From the NCBI RefSeq assembly GCF_004217185.1, contig NZ_SHKL01000001.1, positions 428,501 through 492,500 on the forward strand: DNA of 64,000 bases, in the 5' to 3' direction. The DNA comes from Pseudonocardia sediminis (GTDB lineage: Bacteria; Actinomycetota; Actinomycetes; Mycobacteriales; Pseudonocardiaceae). The notes under the pieces were generated by a model. That model was given only the letters and a program-made list of their open reading frames with translations, ran no database searches and was not told the DNA's origin. The position numbers and the translations under genes were made by a program. This document shows, piece after piece, positions 9,252-19,318 of this stretch (its first letter is position 1; every line of letters begins with the position of its first letter).

Positions 9252-9925
9252 GCCCGACCCGGGTCGGTGTCATCACGTTCCCCGGCACCCTCGACGACGT
9301 CGACGCGGCCCGCGCCGTGCGGATCGCCGGCGCGGAGGCGGTCCCGCTCTGGCACGGCGACCACGACCTGCGCGGGGTGGACGCCGTCGTCGTCCCCGGA
9401 GGCTTCTCCTACGGCGACTACCTGCGGGCCGGTGCGATCGCCAGCCTCGCCCCGATCATGCGCGAGGTCGTCGACGCAGCGGGTCGTGGGCTGCCCGTGC
9501 TCGGCATCTGCAACGGCTTCCAGATCCTCTGCGAGGCCGGGCTGCTGCCGGGCGCGCTGGTCGCCAACGCCGGCCTGACGTTCCTCTGCCGCGACGTGGT
9601 GCTGCGCGTGGACAACGCCTCGACGGCCTGGACCCGCGACTACACCGGCGGCGACGAGCTGCTGATCCCGCTCAAGTCGCAGGAGGGCCGGTTCGTCGCC
9701 GCGCCCGACACGCTGTCCGAGCTGGAGGACACCGGCCGGGTCGTCTTCCGCTACCGCGACGGCGCCCCGAACGGCGCCAGCAACGGCATCGCCGGTGTGA
9801 CGAACGCGGGCGGCAACGTGGTCGGCCTGATGCCGCACCCCGAGCACGCCACGGACGCCCTCACCGGCCCGTCCACCGACGGCCTCGGCCTGTTCCGCTC
9901 CGTCCTGGCCGGCGTCACGGCCTGA
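9248..9925 (+). CDS. purQ: FGAM synthase glutaminase subunit
   Basis: A 225-residue class I glutamine amidotransferase that feeds ammonia to PurL. The nucleophile is C88 in GICNGFQIL, with H197 and E199 in MPHPEHA completing the triad. [11 protein letters not shown] near residues 50-60 is the oxyanion strand typical of PurQ. The start is GTG 9248, overlapping the purS stop, so the two subunits are made in coupled amounts. A strong hairpin follows at 9975-9998. Confidence 0.96.
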   Translation: MSPTRVGVITFPGTLDDVDAARAVRIAGAEAVPLWHGDHDLRGVDAVVVPGGFSYGDYLRAGAIASLAPIMREVVDAAGRGLPVLGICNGFQILCEAGLLPGALVANAGLTFLCRDVVLRVDNASTAWTRDYTGGDELLIPLKSQEGRFVAAPDTLSELEDTGRVVFRYRDGAPNGASNGIAGVTNAGGNVVGLMPHPEHATDALTGPSTDGLGLFRSVLAGVTA

Positions 9926-9974
9926 CCGTCCGCTCCCGCGGACACCTGCGCGACTCCTGTGTGACGACGAGCGA

Positions 9975-9998
9975 CCCCGCGGCGGACTCGCCGCGGGG
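9975..9998. terminator. Bidirectional hairpin terminator
   Basis: CCCCGCGGCG (9975-9984) and CGCCGCGGGG (9989-9998) form a perfect 10-bp stem with a 4-nt loop between the convergent ends of purQ and the SnoaL-like gene. Confidence 0.6.
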
Positions 9999-10009
9999 CC
10001 GACGGACGA

Positions 10010-10477
10010 TCAGCTCAGTGCGTTCTTCACCTTGTCCACCAGGCCGGGTTTGCCGCTCCCGTCGTCGGGGCCCGCTCCGATCTGCGACATGATGGTGGCC
10101 TCGTCGGTGGCACCCCATCGCTCGACGATCTGCCCGTTCTCGAAGCGGCCGATCTGCAGTCCGCGCACCTCGATGCGTCTGCCCGTGGCCGGCACCCCGT
10201 TGAACTCGCCCCTGTGGGTGCCCGTGAGGGTGTAGGCGAAGGCGACGTTCTCGTCGTCGGCGACCATCGTCTGCGGCTCGAGATGCGCGTCCGGGAACGC
10301 GGTCGTCAGCGTCCGGAAGAAGCCGCGGAAGCCCTCCCGGCCGGGGGCCTGGCCCGGGGCCGGGTCGTGGTCCACCGCGTCGACGGCGAACATCGTGTCC
10401 ATCGCGGCATCGATCTCCCCGGCGTTGATGTGGGCTGCGGCTTTCTCCTGCGTGGCGATGTTCTGTTCCTTGGACAT
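10010..10477 (-). CDS. SnoaL-like ester cyclase-type protein
   Basis: A 155-residue protein with the NTF2/SnoaL-like cone fold, of the ester-cyclase subgroup. [40 protein letters not shown] and [22 protein letters not shown] are the standard strand and helix segments. AVDHDP and FPDAH carry the pocket acid and histidine residues of the family. ATG 10477 (SKEQNIATQ) is the start because upstream residues are not conserved and are Pro/Arg-rich. The substrate is unknown. It is divergent from purL with a 134-bp upstream region. Confidence 0.78.
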   Translation of the reverse strand: MSKEQNIATQEKAAAHINAGEIDAAMDTMFAVDAVDHDPAPGQAPGREGFRGFFRTLTTAFPDAHLEPQTMVADDENVAFAYTLTGTHRGEFNGVPATGRRIEVRGLQIGRFENGQIVERWGATDEATIMSQIGAGPDDGSGKPGLVDKVKNALS

Positions 10478-10598
10478 GGTGGCCGGATGCCCCGGCAGCC
10501 CGGCGTCACACATGGGCGCCGGGCGCGAACTCCGGCGCACGAGTGCCCGGCCGGGTGAGGCCGGTCTCGGCGGTGGCCGGGCCGGCGACCCCGGCGAC

Positions 10599-10604
10599 TA
10601 CCCT
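10599..10604 (+). promoter_or_regulatory. -10 box TACCCT of leaderless purL
   Basis: TACCCT followed by seven bases leads into GTG 10612. This also decides the purL start against an in-frame upstream ATG at 10543. Confidence 0.5.
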
Positions 10605-10611
10605 GACGGCC

Positions 10612-12924
10612 GTGACCGAGCTGGCCGACCAGGTGACCGTCGACTCCGTGGCCTCCGCGCAGGCCTCTCCCGACCAGGCCCAGCCGTACGCGGCGCTGGG
10701 CCTCAAAGACGACGAGTACGCGCGCATCCGCGAGATCCTGGGCCGCAGGCCCACCGACGCCGAGCTGGCGATGTACTCGGTGATGTGGAGCGAGCACTGC
10801 TCCTACAAGTCGTCCAAGGTGCACCTGCGCTACTTCGGCGAGACCACCACCGACGAGATGCGGTCGGCGATGCTCGCGGGCATCGGCGAGAACGCCGGCG
10901 TGGTGAGCATCGGTGACGGCTGGGCCGTCACGTTCAAGGTCGAGTCGCACAACCACCCGTCGTACGTGGAGCCCTACCAGGGCGCGGCGACCGGCGTCGG
11001 CGGCATCGTCCGCGACATCATGGCCATGGGCGCGCGCCCGATCGCGGTCGGCGACCCGCTGCGCTTCGGCCCGATCGACGCCCCGGACACCGCCCGGGTG
11101 CTGCCCGGGATCGTGTCCGGCGTCGGCGGCTACGGGAACTGCCTGGGCCTGCCGAACGTCGGCGGCGAGGTCGTGTTCGACGCCTCCTACGCCGGCAACC
11201 CGCTGGTCAACGCCCTGTGCGTGGGCGCGCTGCGCACCGAGGACCTGCACCTGGCGTTCGCCTCCGGTACCGGCAACAAGATCATCCTGTTCGGCGCGAC
11301 GACCGGTCTGGACGGCATCGGCGGCGTCTCCGTGCTGGCTTCGGAGACGTTCGGCGAGAGCGACGGGACCGGGCCGGGGCGCAAGAAGCTCCCGAGCGTC
11401 CAGGTGGGCGACCCGTTCACCGAGAAGGTGCTCATCGAGTGCTGCCTGGAGCTCTTCGCGGCGGGCCTCGTCGTCGGCATCCAGGACCTCGGCGGCGCCG
11501 GGCTCTCCTGTGCGACGTCCGAGCTGGCCAGTGCCGGCAGCGGCGGCATGCACGTCGACCTCGACGCCGTCCCGCTGCGCGCGACCGGGATGACCGCGGC
11601 CGAGATCCTCTCCAGCGAGTCGCAGGAGCGCATGTGCGCCGTCGTCACGCCGGAGAACGTCGACGCGTTCATGGCCGTCTGCCGCAAGTGGGACACGATC
11701 GCGACCGTGATCGGTGAGGTCACCGACGGCGACCGCCTGGTGATCACCTCGCAGGGCGAGACCGTCGTCGACGTGCCGCCGCGCACCGTCGCCCACGAGG
11801 GCCCGGTCTACGAGCGCCCGGTCGCCCGCGACGACGCCGCGCAGGACGCGCTGGTCGCCGACGGCCCGGAGTCGCTGCCGCGCCCGGAGACGCCGTCGGA
11901 GCTGCGCGCTGAGATCCTGCGGATGGCCGCGGCGCCGAACCTGGCCAGCCGGGCCTGGGTCACCGACCAGTACGACCGCTACGTGCGCGGCAACACCGTC
12001 TCCGCGGCGCCCGCCGACGCCGGTGTGGTGCGGATCGACGAGACCACCCAGCGTGGCGTCGCGGTGGCCACCGACTGCAACGCCCGGTTCGTCGCGCTCG
12101 ACCCGTACACCGGCGCGCAGCTGGCGCTGGCCGAGGCCTACCGCAACGTCGCCACCTCCGGCGCCGTCCCGCTCGCCGTCACCGACTGCCTCAACTTCGG
12201 CTCGCCCGAGGACCCGCACGTGATGTGGCAGTTCAGCCAGGCCGTGCGCGGCATCGCGGACGGCTGCGCCGTGCTCGGCACGCCCGTGACCGGCGGCAAC
12301 GTCAGCTTCTACAACCAGACCGGCACCACGGCGATCCTGCCGACCCCGGTCGTCGGCGTGCTCGGCGTGATCGACGACGTGACCCGCCGCATCCCGTCCG
12401 GGTTCGCCGGGGCCGACGGTGACGCCGTCCTGCTCCTGGGCGCGACCCGTGAGGAGCTCGGCGGCAGCGAGTGGGCGCACGAGGTGCACGGCCACCTGGG
12501 CGGCCGGCCCCCGGTCGTCGACCTGGAGCACGAGCGGCGCCTGGCCGACCTGCTGGCCTCGGCCGGGTCCCAGGGCGCGCTGACCGGCAGTCACGACCTC
12601 TCCGACGGCGGGCTGGCGCAGGCCCTGGTCGAGGCCGCCCTGGCCGGTGGGCGCGGCGCGTCGGTGTCGCTGGCGGAGGTGTCGGTGGACGCGTTCACGG
12701 CGCTGTTCAGCGAGTCCGCCGGACGGGTGCTGGTGACGGTGCCCGCCGACGGCGCGGAGGAGTTCGTCGCCCGCGCCGCCGCGGCCGACGTCCCGGTGGT
12801 CCGGCTCGGCACCACCGGTGGCGACGCCCTGCGGATCGCCGACGTCGGCGACCTGGGTCTCGACGAGCTCCGCACGGCCTGGGAGGGCACGCTGCCCGGC
12901 CGCTTCGGCGCCCTGTCGGTCTGA
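10612..12924 (+). CDS. purL: Phosphoribosylformylglycinamidine synthase, PurL subunit
   Basis: A 770-residue small-type PurL, the ATP-dependent synthetase of FGAM synthase, working with PurS and Pur[17 protein letters not shown] near residue 55 and [24 protein letters not shown] near 112-135 are the AIR-synthetase-type catalytic segments. Two PurM-like halves are present; the second contains ALTDCLNFG-like sequence ([13 protein letters not shown]) and [17 protein letters not shown] 10612 is chosen because of the TACCCT box seven bases ahead and because the upstream in-frame residues are low-complexity. Length matches the bacterial PurSQL type. Confidence 0.96.
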   Translation: MTELADQVTVDSVASAQASPDQAQPYAALGLKDDEYARIREILGRRPTDAELAMYSVMWSEHCSYKSSKVHLRYFGETTTDEMRSAMLAGIGENAGVVSIGDGWAVTFKVESHNHPSYVEPYQGAATGVGGIVRDIMAMGARPIAVGDPLRFGPIDAPDTARVLPGIVSGVGGYGNCLGLPNVGGEVVFDASYAGNPLVNALCVGALRTEDLHLAFASGTGNKIILFGATTGLDGIGGVSVLASETFGESDGTGPGRKKLPSVQVGDPFTEKVLIECCLELFAAGLVVGIQDLGGAGLSCATSELASAGSGGMHVDLDAVPLRATGMTAAEILSSESQERMCAVVTPENVDAFMAVCRKWDTIATVIGEVTDGDRLVITSQGETVVDVPPRTVAHEGPVYERPVARDDAAQDALVADGPESLPRPETPSELRAEILRMAAAPNLASRAWVTDQYDRYVRGNTVSAAPADAGVVRIDETTQRGVAVATDCNARFVALDPYTGAQLALAEAYRNVATSGAVPLAVTDCLNFGSPEDPHVMWQFSQAVRGIADGCAVLGTPVTGGNVSFYNQTGTTAILPTPVVGVLGVIDDVTRRIPSGFAGADGDAVLLLGATREELGGSEWAHEVHGHLGGRPPVVDLEHERRLADLLASAGSQGALTGSHDLSDGGLAQALVEAALAGGRGASVSLAEVSVDAFTALFSESAGRVLVTVPADGAEEFVARAAAADVPVVRLGTTGGDALRIADVGDLGLDELRTAWEGTLPGRFGALSV

Positions 12925-12946
12925 GGCGGGGGCGGTCTGATCCACG

Positions 12947-13285
12947 GTGAGCGAGCAGGACGCGCTGGAGAGCTGGCTGGACGGGGGAGAGGCCCCGGAC
13001 CGGGCCGTGCGCAAGGCCGCGGTGAAGGAGTCGCTGGCCGAGCTCGCCCGCCGTGCGCCCGGGCACAGCGTGGAGGTGCGGGTCCCGCCGTTCGGTGCGG
13101 TGCAGTGCATCGAGGGCCCACGGCACACCCGCGGGACCCCGCCGAACGTCGTCGAGACCGACCCGCGGACGTGGCTGTCGCTGGCCCTGGGGCGGTCGCG
13201 CTGGGACGAGGCGAGCGCGGCCGGGGCGTTGCGGGTGTCCGGGAACCGGGCCGGCGAGGTCGCGGCCTGGCTCCCGTTGACGTGA
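12947..13285 (+). CDS. Sterol carrier-like (SCP family) small protein
   Basis: A 112-residue cytoplasmic protein. It matches the actinobacterial sterol-carrier-family protein that sits between purL and purF in related genomes (Rv0807-like, from memory). Recognisable segments are VKESLAELARRAPGHSVEVRVPPFGAVQCIEG near 26-57 and PNVVETDPRTWLSLALG near 66-82, then RVSGNRAGEVAAWLPL at the end. SCP-like folds bind a hydrophobic ligand, but none is shown here. The start is GTG 12947, 22 bp after the purL stop, probably co-transcribed with it. Confidence 0.8.
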   Translation: MSEQDALESWLDGGEAPDRAVRKAAVKESLAELARRAPGHSVEVRVPPFGAVQCIEGPRHTRGTPPNVVETDPRTWLSLALGRSRWDEASAAGALRVSGNRAGEVAAWLPLT

Positions 13286-13373
13286 CCCCCGTCCCGAGCG
13301 ATGGGTCCACGAGGTCTTCGCGGCGTATGGTCGTGCAAGGCCGCAGATCGTCGCTTGCCGAGGAGCGTGTGCG

Positions 13374-14987
13374 TTGAGTTCCGTACGGAACGAGAACGTC
13401 AGCCCAGCCTTCCCCACCGCCGAGAACCCCGCCTCCGTCAGCCCCGTGTCGGCTGCCGCGCGTGACGACGAGCCCCGCGAGGAGTGCGGCGTCTTCGGCG
13501 TCTGGGCTCCCGGCGAGGACGTCGCGAAGATGACCTACTACGGGCTCTACGCGCTGCAGCACCGCGGCCAGGAGGCCGCCGGGATCGCCGTGTCCGACGG
13601 GCACCGGATGGTCGTGTTCAAGGACCTCGGGCTGGTCAGCCAGGTCTTCGACGAGCAGACGCTGTCCTCGCTGCGCGGGCACCTCGCGATCGGGCACTGC
13701 CGCTACTCCACCACCGGGTCGGTGACCTGGGAGAACGCGCAGCCCACGTTCCGCACGACGGCCACCGGCAGCGGCCTGGCCCTGGGCCACAACGGCAACC
13801 TCGTCAACACCGCCGAGCTGCGCGACGACGTCTCCGCGCTGGAGAAGCGCAACCGCTCCGGCCTGCACGCCACCACCGACTCCGACCTGGTCACCGAGCT
13901 GCTCGCGGCCGGTGCGGCGGACCTCGGGATCATGGAGGCGGCGATGCGGCTGCTGCCGCGACTGCGCGGTGCGTTCTCGCTCGCGTTCGCCGACGAGTCG
14001 ACGCTCTACGCCGCCCGCGACGCCCACGGCGTCCGCCCGCTGGTGCTCGGACGCCTGGAGCGCGGCTGGGTCGTGGCCAGCGAGACCGCGGCGCTCGACA
14101 TCGTCGGCGCCTCGATGGTGCGCGAGGTCGAGCCCGGCGAGCTGCTTGCGATCGACGCCGACGGCATCCGCAGCATGCGGTTCGCCGCACCGGAGCCCAA
14201 GGGCTGCGTGTTCGAGTACGTCTACCTGGCCCGCCCGGACACCGTCATCTCCGGCCGTTCGGTCTACGACACCCGCGTCGAGATCGGCCGCCGCCTGGCG
14301 AACGAGCACCCGGTCGACGCCGACCTGGTCATCCCGGTCCCGGAGTCCGGCACGCCGGCCGCGATCGGCTACGCGCAGGGCTCGGGCATCCCGTACGGCC
14401 AGGGGCTGGTCAAGAACGCCTACGTCGGGCGCACGTTCATCCAGCCCAGCCAGACGATCCGCCAGCTCGGCATCCGGCTCAAGCTCAACCCGCTGCGCAC
14501 CGTGATCCGCGGCAAGCGCCTGGTCGTGGTGGACGACTCGATCGTTCGCGGCAACACCCAGCGCGCCCTGGTCCGGATGCTGCGCGAGGCCGGAGCCCTC
14601 GAGGTGCACGTCCGGATCGCGTCCCCGCCGGTGCGCTGGCCCTGCTTCTACGGCATCGACTTCGCCAGCCGCGCCGAGCTGATCGCCAGCGGGGCCGACA
14701 CCGAGGGCGTCCGCCGCTCGATCGGGTCGGACTCGCTGGGCTACGTCTCGGTCGACCACATGGTCGCGGCCAGCGAGCAGCCCCGCAGCCGCCTCTGTTG
14801 CGCCTGTTTCGACGGCGAGTACCCGATTCCGCTGCCGGAGGAGGCCAAGCTCGGCAAGCACCTGCTCGAGGAGATCGGCACCACGGACGCGGCGCTGCCC
14901 TCGCAGACCGTGTCCGGTGCCGCCTCGGGCGATGCCGGGCCGTTGTCGGTCGGCTACGGTGCCGCGGAGGCCCTGGCTCGTCCCTAG
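13374..14987 (+). CDS. purF: Amidophosphoribosyltransferase
   Basis: A 537-residue PurF, the first committed enzyme of purine synthesis, making phosphoribosylamine from PRPP and glutamine. The Ntn-type glutaminase nucleophile is C38 in EECGVFGVW, so a 37-residue propeptide must be removed. The PRPP loop is VVDDSIVRGNT. Cysteines in KGCVFEY (about 278) and LCCACFDGEYP (about 475-478) fit the 4Fe-4S ligands of the Bacillus-type enzyme. The start is TTG 13374, eight bases after GAGGAG. A GTG at 13368 is a weaker alternative. It is followed by purM. Confidence 0.95.
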   Translation: MSSVRNENVSPAFPTAENPASVSPVSAAARDDEPREECGVFGVWAPGEDVAKMTYYGLYALQHRGQEAAGIAVSDGHRMVVFKDLGLVSQVFDEQTLSSLRGHLAIGHCRYSTTGSVTWENAQPTFRTTATGSGLALGHNGNLVNTAELRDDVSALEKRNRSGLHATTDSDLVTELLAAGAADLGIMEAAMRLLPRLRGAFSLAFADESTLYAARDAHGVRPLVLGRLERGWVVASETAALDIVGASMVREVEPGELLAIDADGIRSMRFAAPEPKGCVFEYVYLARPDTVISGRSVYDTRVEIGRRLANEHPVDADLVIPVPESGTPAAIGYAQGSGIPYGQGLVKNAYVGRTFIQPSQTIRQLGIRLKLNPLRTVIRGKRLVVVDDSIVRGNTQRALVRMLREAGALEVHVRIASPPVRWPCFYGIDFASRAELIASGADTEGVRRSIGSDSLGYVSVDHMVAASEQPRSRLCCACFDGEYPIPLPEEAKLGKHLLEEIGTTDAALPSQTVSGAASGDAGPLSVGYGAAEALARP

Positions 14988-15054
14988 GCCGTCGCGGACC
15001 GGCCCCACGGTCCGCCCACCCGATCGTCGTCAGCCCCCAGGAGCCGAAGTACCC

Positions 15055-16152
<1,098 letters not shown>

Positions 16153-16157
16153 GCGCC

Positions 16158-16173
16158 CGGGCCCGACGGCCCG
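16158..16173. terminator. Short hairpin between convergent purM and NrtR-like gene
   Basis: CGGGCC, CGAC loop, GGCCCG: a 6-bp perfect stem in the 24-bp gap between convergent genes. Confidence 0.35.
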
Positions 16174-16176
16174 TCG

Positions 16177-16854
16177 TCAGCGCAGCATCGGGGGGTGCAG
16201 GGCCGTCGCCGGGCCCCGCCGGAACAGCCGCGGCGGACGCCCGCGCCCGCCGGTGACCAGCGTCGACGTCGGCACCAGGAAGCCCTCGGTGGAGGTGACC
16301 TTGCGCTGGAAGTTGCGCGGGTCCAGCGACGTGCGCCAGACGGCCTCGTAGACCCGGCGCAGGTCGGTCACGGTGAACTCGGCCGAGCAGAACGACGCGG
16401 CCAGCGTCGTGTACTCCAGCTTCGACCGGGCCCGCTCGACGCCCTCGGCCAGGATGCGCTCGTGGTCGAACGCCAGCTCGCCGACCTCGTCGACGGGACG
16501 CCAGGCCGACGCGACGGCGTCGCCGCCCGGCGTCGGGTCCGGCAGGTCCGGCAGCAGCGCCAGATAGCCGACGCTGAGCACCCGGCCCCGGGGGTCTCGG
16601 TCCGGCGCCGCGTAGCTCGCCAGCTGTTCCAGGTATCCGACGACGGCCTGACCGGTGTCCGCCCCGGTCTCCTCGGCCAGACGTCGGCTGGCCGTGTCGG
16701 TGAGGTCCTCGTCGGGCAGCACGAAACCACCGGGCAGGGCCCACGAGCCCAGGAACGGCTGCTCACCACGTTCGATCAGCAGCACGTGCAACCGGTGGCG
16801 GCGCACCGTGAGCACGACGAGGTTCACGGCGACGGCGAACAGATTGCCGCGCAT
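16177..16854 (-). CDS. NrtR-like regulator: degenerate Nudix domain plus winged helix
   Basis: A 225-residue protein with an N-terminal Nudix domain (about 1-140) and a C-terminal winged helix (about 145-205). The Nudix box runs G43-x5-E49-x7-R57, but the next residue is R58 instead of the catalytic glutamate, while E61, E62 and G64 remain. NrtR regulators of NAD metabolism typically have such damaged boxes and use the domain to sense ADP-ribose. The FSSAEFTVTDLRRVYEAVW-like segment and FQRKVTSTEGFLVP are typical of that winged helix. So a regulator is more likely than a hydrolase. No nad or pnc gene is adjacent. A 7-bp inverted repeat lies 36 bp upstream. Confidence 0.78.
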   Translation of the reverse strand: MRGNLFAVAVNLVVLTVRRHRLHVLLIERGEQPFLGSWALPGGFVLPDEDLTDTASRRLAEETGADTGQAVVGYLEQLASYAAPDRDPRGRVLSVGYLALLPDLPDPTPGGDAVASAWRPVDEVGELAFDHERILAEGVERARSKLEYTTLAASFCSAEFTVTDLRRVYEAVWRTSLDPRNFQRKVTSTEGFLVPTSTLVTGGRGRPPRLFRRGPATALHPPMLR

Positions 16855-16889
16855 GGTTCTCGCACCTCGGGAGGGTCGACCGCTACCTG

Positions 16890-16914
16890 GTCACCGGAAT
16901 CGGTAATCGGTGAC
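16890..16914 (-). promoter_or_regulatory. Candidate operator of the NrtR-like gene
   Basis: GTCACCG and CGGTGAC form a perfect inverted repeat with an 11-nt AT-richer spacer, 36 bp upstream of the gene. The spacer contains a tandem ACCGATT repeat. It is suitable for autoregulation by a dimeric winged-helix protein, which is inference. Confidence 0.35.
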
Positions 16915-17035
16915 ACCGCCGCGGACGAAATGTCCCGGTCCGGCGTGGTGATCTTGCCCTATCCCGTGGCCGGGGGGAACCGGAGGGTACGACTGCGCCT
17001 CCGGAGACCCCTCGCCGGCACCGTGAACCCGCCGG

Positions 17036-17248
17036 TCAGCGGCGGGGTCCGTCGTCCTCGTCGTCGGCCGGACCGTACTTGGCGGCGTACTCGTCGTACT
17101 CGCCGTAGTCGTCGTCCGGGTCCTCGGTAGTAACCGCCGTCCCACTACCGATCTCGCGCTGCAGCGCGTCGAGATCCATCGTGGGGGAGCTGTACTTGAG
17201 CTCGCGGGCCACCTTCGTCTGCTTGGCCTTGGCTCGTCCGCGCCCCAT
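17036..17248 (-). CDS. DUF3073 family protein
   Basis: A 70-residue actinobacterial protein of unknown function, usually encoded next to purM. The N-terminus MGRGRAKAKQTKVARELKYSS is basic and highly typical. The remainder is acidic (DDDYGEYDEYAAKYGPADDEDDG). The split basic/acidic layout suggests nucleic-acid or ribosome association, but this is speculation. It has a clear ribosome binding site, AAGGGGGA, six bases before ATG 17248. A 7-bp hairpin (17028-17046) overlaps its stop codon. Confidence 0.88.
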   Translation of the reverse strand: MGRGRAKAKQTKVARELKYSSPTMDLDALQREIGSGTAVTTEDPDDDYGEYDEYAAKYGPADDEDDGPRR

Positions 17249-17429
17249 GGCTGGTCCCCCTTACAACAGGGAAGGGGCGGCCGGATAACTCGGCGGCCCC
17301 ATTCATGTCATCAATGTCCTGGTAGCAACAGTACCCTGCGAGCCCCGTGGCATGCGACGTGGCACCGCTGTCGTCACAGTCGACGACCGCGTCCGGCCCG
17401 GGGTGGCGTGGAGGAAGTCCACCCTCGAC

Positions 17430-17447
17430 CACCCCGGACCAGGGGTG
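17430..17447 (-). terminator. Hairpin after ygfZ
   Basis: CACCCC, loop GGACCA, GGGGTG: a 6-bp stem directly after the ygfZ stop codon on the minus strand. Confidence 0.4.
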
Positions 17448-17448
17448 A

Positions 17449-18597
17449 TCACCCGCGAAGGCCGCCGCGCATCTGTGCGGCGCGGCCCGGCGGCGGCTCG
17501 GACGCGTCGACGGTGTAGCTGCCCGGGTCGATGGCGGCCGGCGAGGCGCGGTCCTCGACACCGGCGGTCAGCTCGGCGTCGGCGGGGACCGAGCGCTTGA
17601 TCAGGGCCAGCGCGACCGGCCCGAGCTCGTGGTGCTGCACGACGGTGCCCACCCGGCCGACCGGGCGGCCGTCGCGGACGACGGGGTCGCCGGTCACCGG
17701 CAGCTCCTCGTCCCCGGCGTCGAGCAGCAGCAGGACGAGACGGCGCGGCGGGCGTCCGAGGTTCGCGACGCGGGCGACCGTCTCCTGGCCCCGGTAGCAG
17801 CCCTTCTCCAGGTGCACGGCCGCACCGATCCAGCCGACCTCGTGCGGGATCGTCCGCTCGTCGGTGTCGACGCCCAGCCGGGGGCGGACCGTCTCCGCGC
17901 GCAGCGCCTCGAACGCGAGCGTGCCGGCGGGCCGGGCACCGGCCGCCTCCAGGCGCGCCATCCAGGCGTCCTTCTCCGCGCGCGGCACGAGCAGGTCGGT
18001 CGAGTCCGGGCCGGGCCACGGCATCCGGCGCACCAGACCGCCGCCGGGCAGGGCGGCGCAGTCGTACGGGCGCTCGGGTGTCGGCGCCCCGGCCGCGGCC
18101 AGCACGGACGGGGTGTCCGGGCCGACGAGGCTCAGGACGGCGAGCTCGGCCGTCGCGTCCCGCGGCTCGACCTTCGACCAGAAGCGCATCGAGTCCAGGT
18201 AGGCCAGCAACTCGGCGCCGGCGCCCGGCTCGGTGTCGAGGTACACGACGCCGTCGACGTGCGCGAGCACCATGTGGTGCAGCACCCGGCCGTTGAGGTC
18301 GAGCACCAGCGCCTCGGAGCCGGTGTCGGTGCCCAGCGCGCTGACGTGCTGGGTCAGCAGCAGGTGCAGCCAGGACAGGCGGTCGTCACCGGGGACGGCG
18401 ACGACCTCGCGGTGCCCCCGGTCGACGACGGCGGCCGAGCGCACCATCGCGCGCTGCTCGGCCGGCGGGTCGCCGCGGTGGGCGGGGACGGCGGCGTCGA
18501 CGTCGGGACGTCCCAGGTCGTCGGCCGGGGTCTCGGGTTCGATCGTCTCGACCGTGCGGGAGTCGGTCGTCTCGGTGGTCGGGTCCGGAGTGGTCAC
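17449..18597 (-). CDS. ygfZ: YgfZ/GcvT-type folate-binding protein
   Basis: A 382-residue YgfZ, a tetrahydrofolate-dependent protein that helps repair or assemble some Fe-S enzymes. The diagnostic motif KGCYRGQE is present with C267 as the conserved cysteine. DRLSWLHLLLTQHV near 73 and ELAVLSLVGPDTP are the GcvT-like segments. The first 45 residues are Thr/Glu/Pro-rich and not part of the fold. The GTG 18597 overlaps the TGA of the upstream Fur gene, so the two are co-translated. This gives a plausible link between metal-responsive control and Fe-S upkeep. Confidence 0.88.
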   Translation of the reverse strand: MTTPDPTTETTDSRTVETIEPETPADDLGRPDVDAAVPAHRGDPPAEQRAMVRSAAVVDRGHREVVAVPGDDRLSWLHLLLTQHVSALGTDTGSEALVLDLNGRVLHHMVLAHVDGVVYLDTEPGAGAELLAYLDSMRFWSKVEPRDATAELAVLSLVGPDTPSVLAAAGAPTPERPYDCAALPGGGLVRRMPWPGPDSTDLLVPRAEKDAWMARLEAAGARPAGTLAFEALRAETVRPRLGVDTDERTIPHEVGWIGAAVHLEKGCYRGQETVARVANLGRPPRRLVLLLLDAGDEELPVTGDPVVRDGRPVGRVGTVVQHHELGPVALALIKRSVPADAELTAGVEDRASPAAIDPGSYTVDASEPPPGRAAQMRGGLRG

Positions 18598-19079
18598 GGG
18601 CCTCCCTCGGGTGTCTCGGTGGTCCCGGCGCCGTCGTCGGCGTCCGGGTCGTCGCTGTCGGCCTCGCGGCGGGCCGCGCAGTCGGCGCAGGTCCCGCTCA
18701 ACGCGACGTGCGTCGCGTCCAGCCGGAAGCCGCGCTCGGTCAGCGTGCGCTCGCTCACCGCACTCAGCAGTTCGGTCGGCGCCTCGTCGACCTTCCCGCA
18801 GGAGTGGCAGACCAGGTGCACGTGCCGGTGCTCGTGCTCGGAGTAGGTGGGTGCACCGTGCCCCAGATGGGCGTGCTGGACCACGCCGAGCTGCTCGAGC
18901 AGGTCCAGCGTGCGGTAGACGGTGGTGATGTTCACCGCAGGTGCGACGGCCTGTACCTGCGTACACACCTGTTCCGGGGTCGCATGCCCCAGGTCGCGCA
19001 CCGCGTCGAGCACGAGCTGGCGTTGGGGCGTCATGCGCAGACCGCGTCTGTGCAGCGTGCCCTTGAGCGAGGTGTCCAC
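18594..19079 (-). CDS. Fur-family metalloregulator
   Basis: About 161 residues. The Fur winged helix is residues 8-80 (RGLRMTPQRQLVLDAV, ATPEQVCTQV, NITTVYRTLDLLEQLGVV). The metal site is HEHRHVHLVCHSCGKV, and two CxxC pairs (CHSC, CADC) form the structural zinc site. It could be Fur, Zur or another member; the residues do not settle which. The start is placed at GTG 19079 because TACCAT ends exactly seven bases before it, the leaderless pattern of this genome. GTG 19085 is two codons further out. It overlaps ygfZ at its stop. Confidence 0.88.
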   Translation of the reverse strand: MDTSLKGTLHRRGLRMTPQRQLVLDAVRDLGHATPEQVCTQVQAVAPAVNITTVYRTLDLLEQLGVVQHAHLGHGAPTYSEHEHRHVHLVCHSCGKVDEAPTELLSAVSERTLTERGFRLDATHVALSGTCADCAARREADSDDPDADDGAGTTETPEGGP

Positions 19080-19086
19080 ACACACG

Positions 19087-19092
19087 ATGGTA
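19087..19092 (-). promoter_or_regulatory. -10 box TACCAT of leaderless Fur-family gene
   Basis: On the minus strand TACCAT is followed by seven bases and GTG 19079. It decides the start of the Fur-family gene. Confidence 0.45.
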
Positions 19093-19318
19093 TTCCGTCA
19101 CGGCCGGTACCCTTGCGGGCAACGCGGCGGGGGATCCCGGCGGAACCGATCCGGACATCGTGTCACGCGACGTGGTGAACGGGCCGCAACGCCACACCGG
19201 TGATCCTGCCGTGTGTCGCCAGAGCGAGTCGTAGCTGGCTACGCTGAACGTTGTAGTCGGGCCTCAGTGGTCCGGCCTCGACGAGCAGTGACCGGCCGTG
19301 GAGCAGGAGGAAAAGGCG

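Noticed and set aside
10306..13338. Thousand-codon minus-strand frame over purL
   Set aside because: It is the antisense shadow of a well-supported purL in GC-rich codons.
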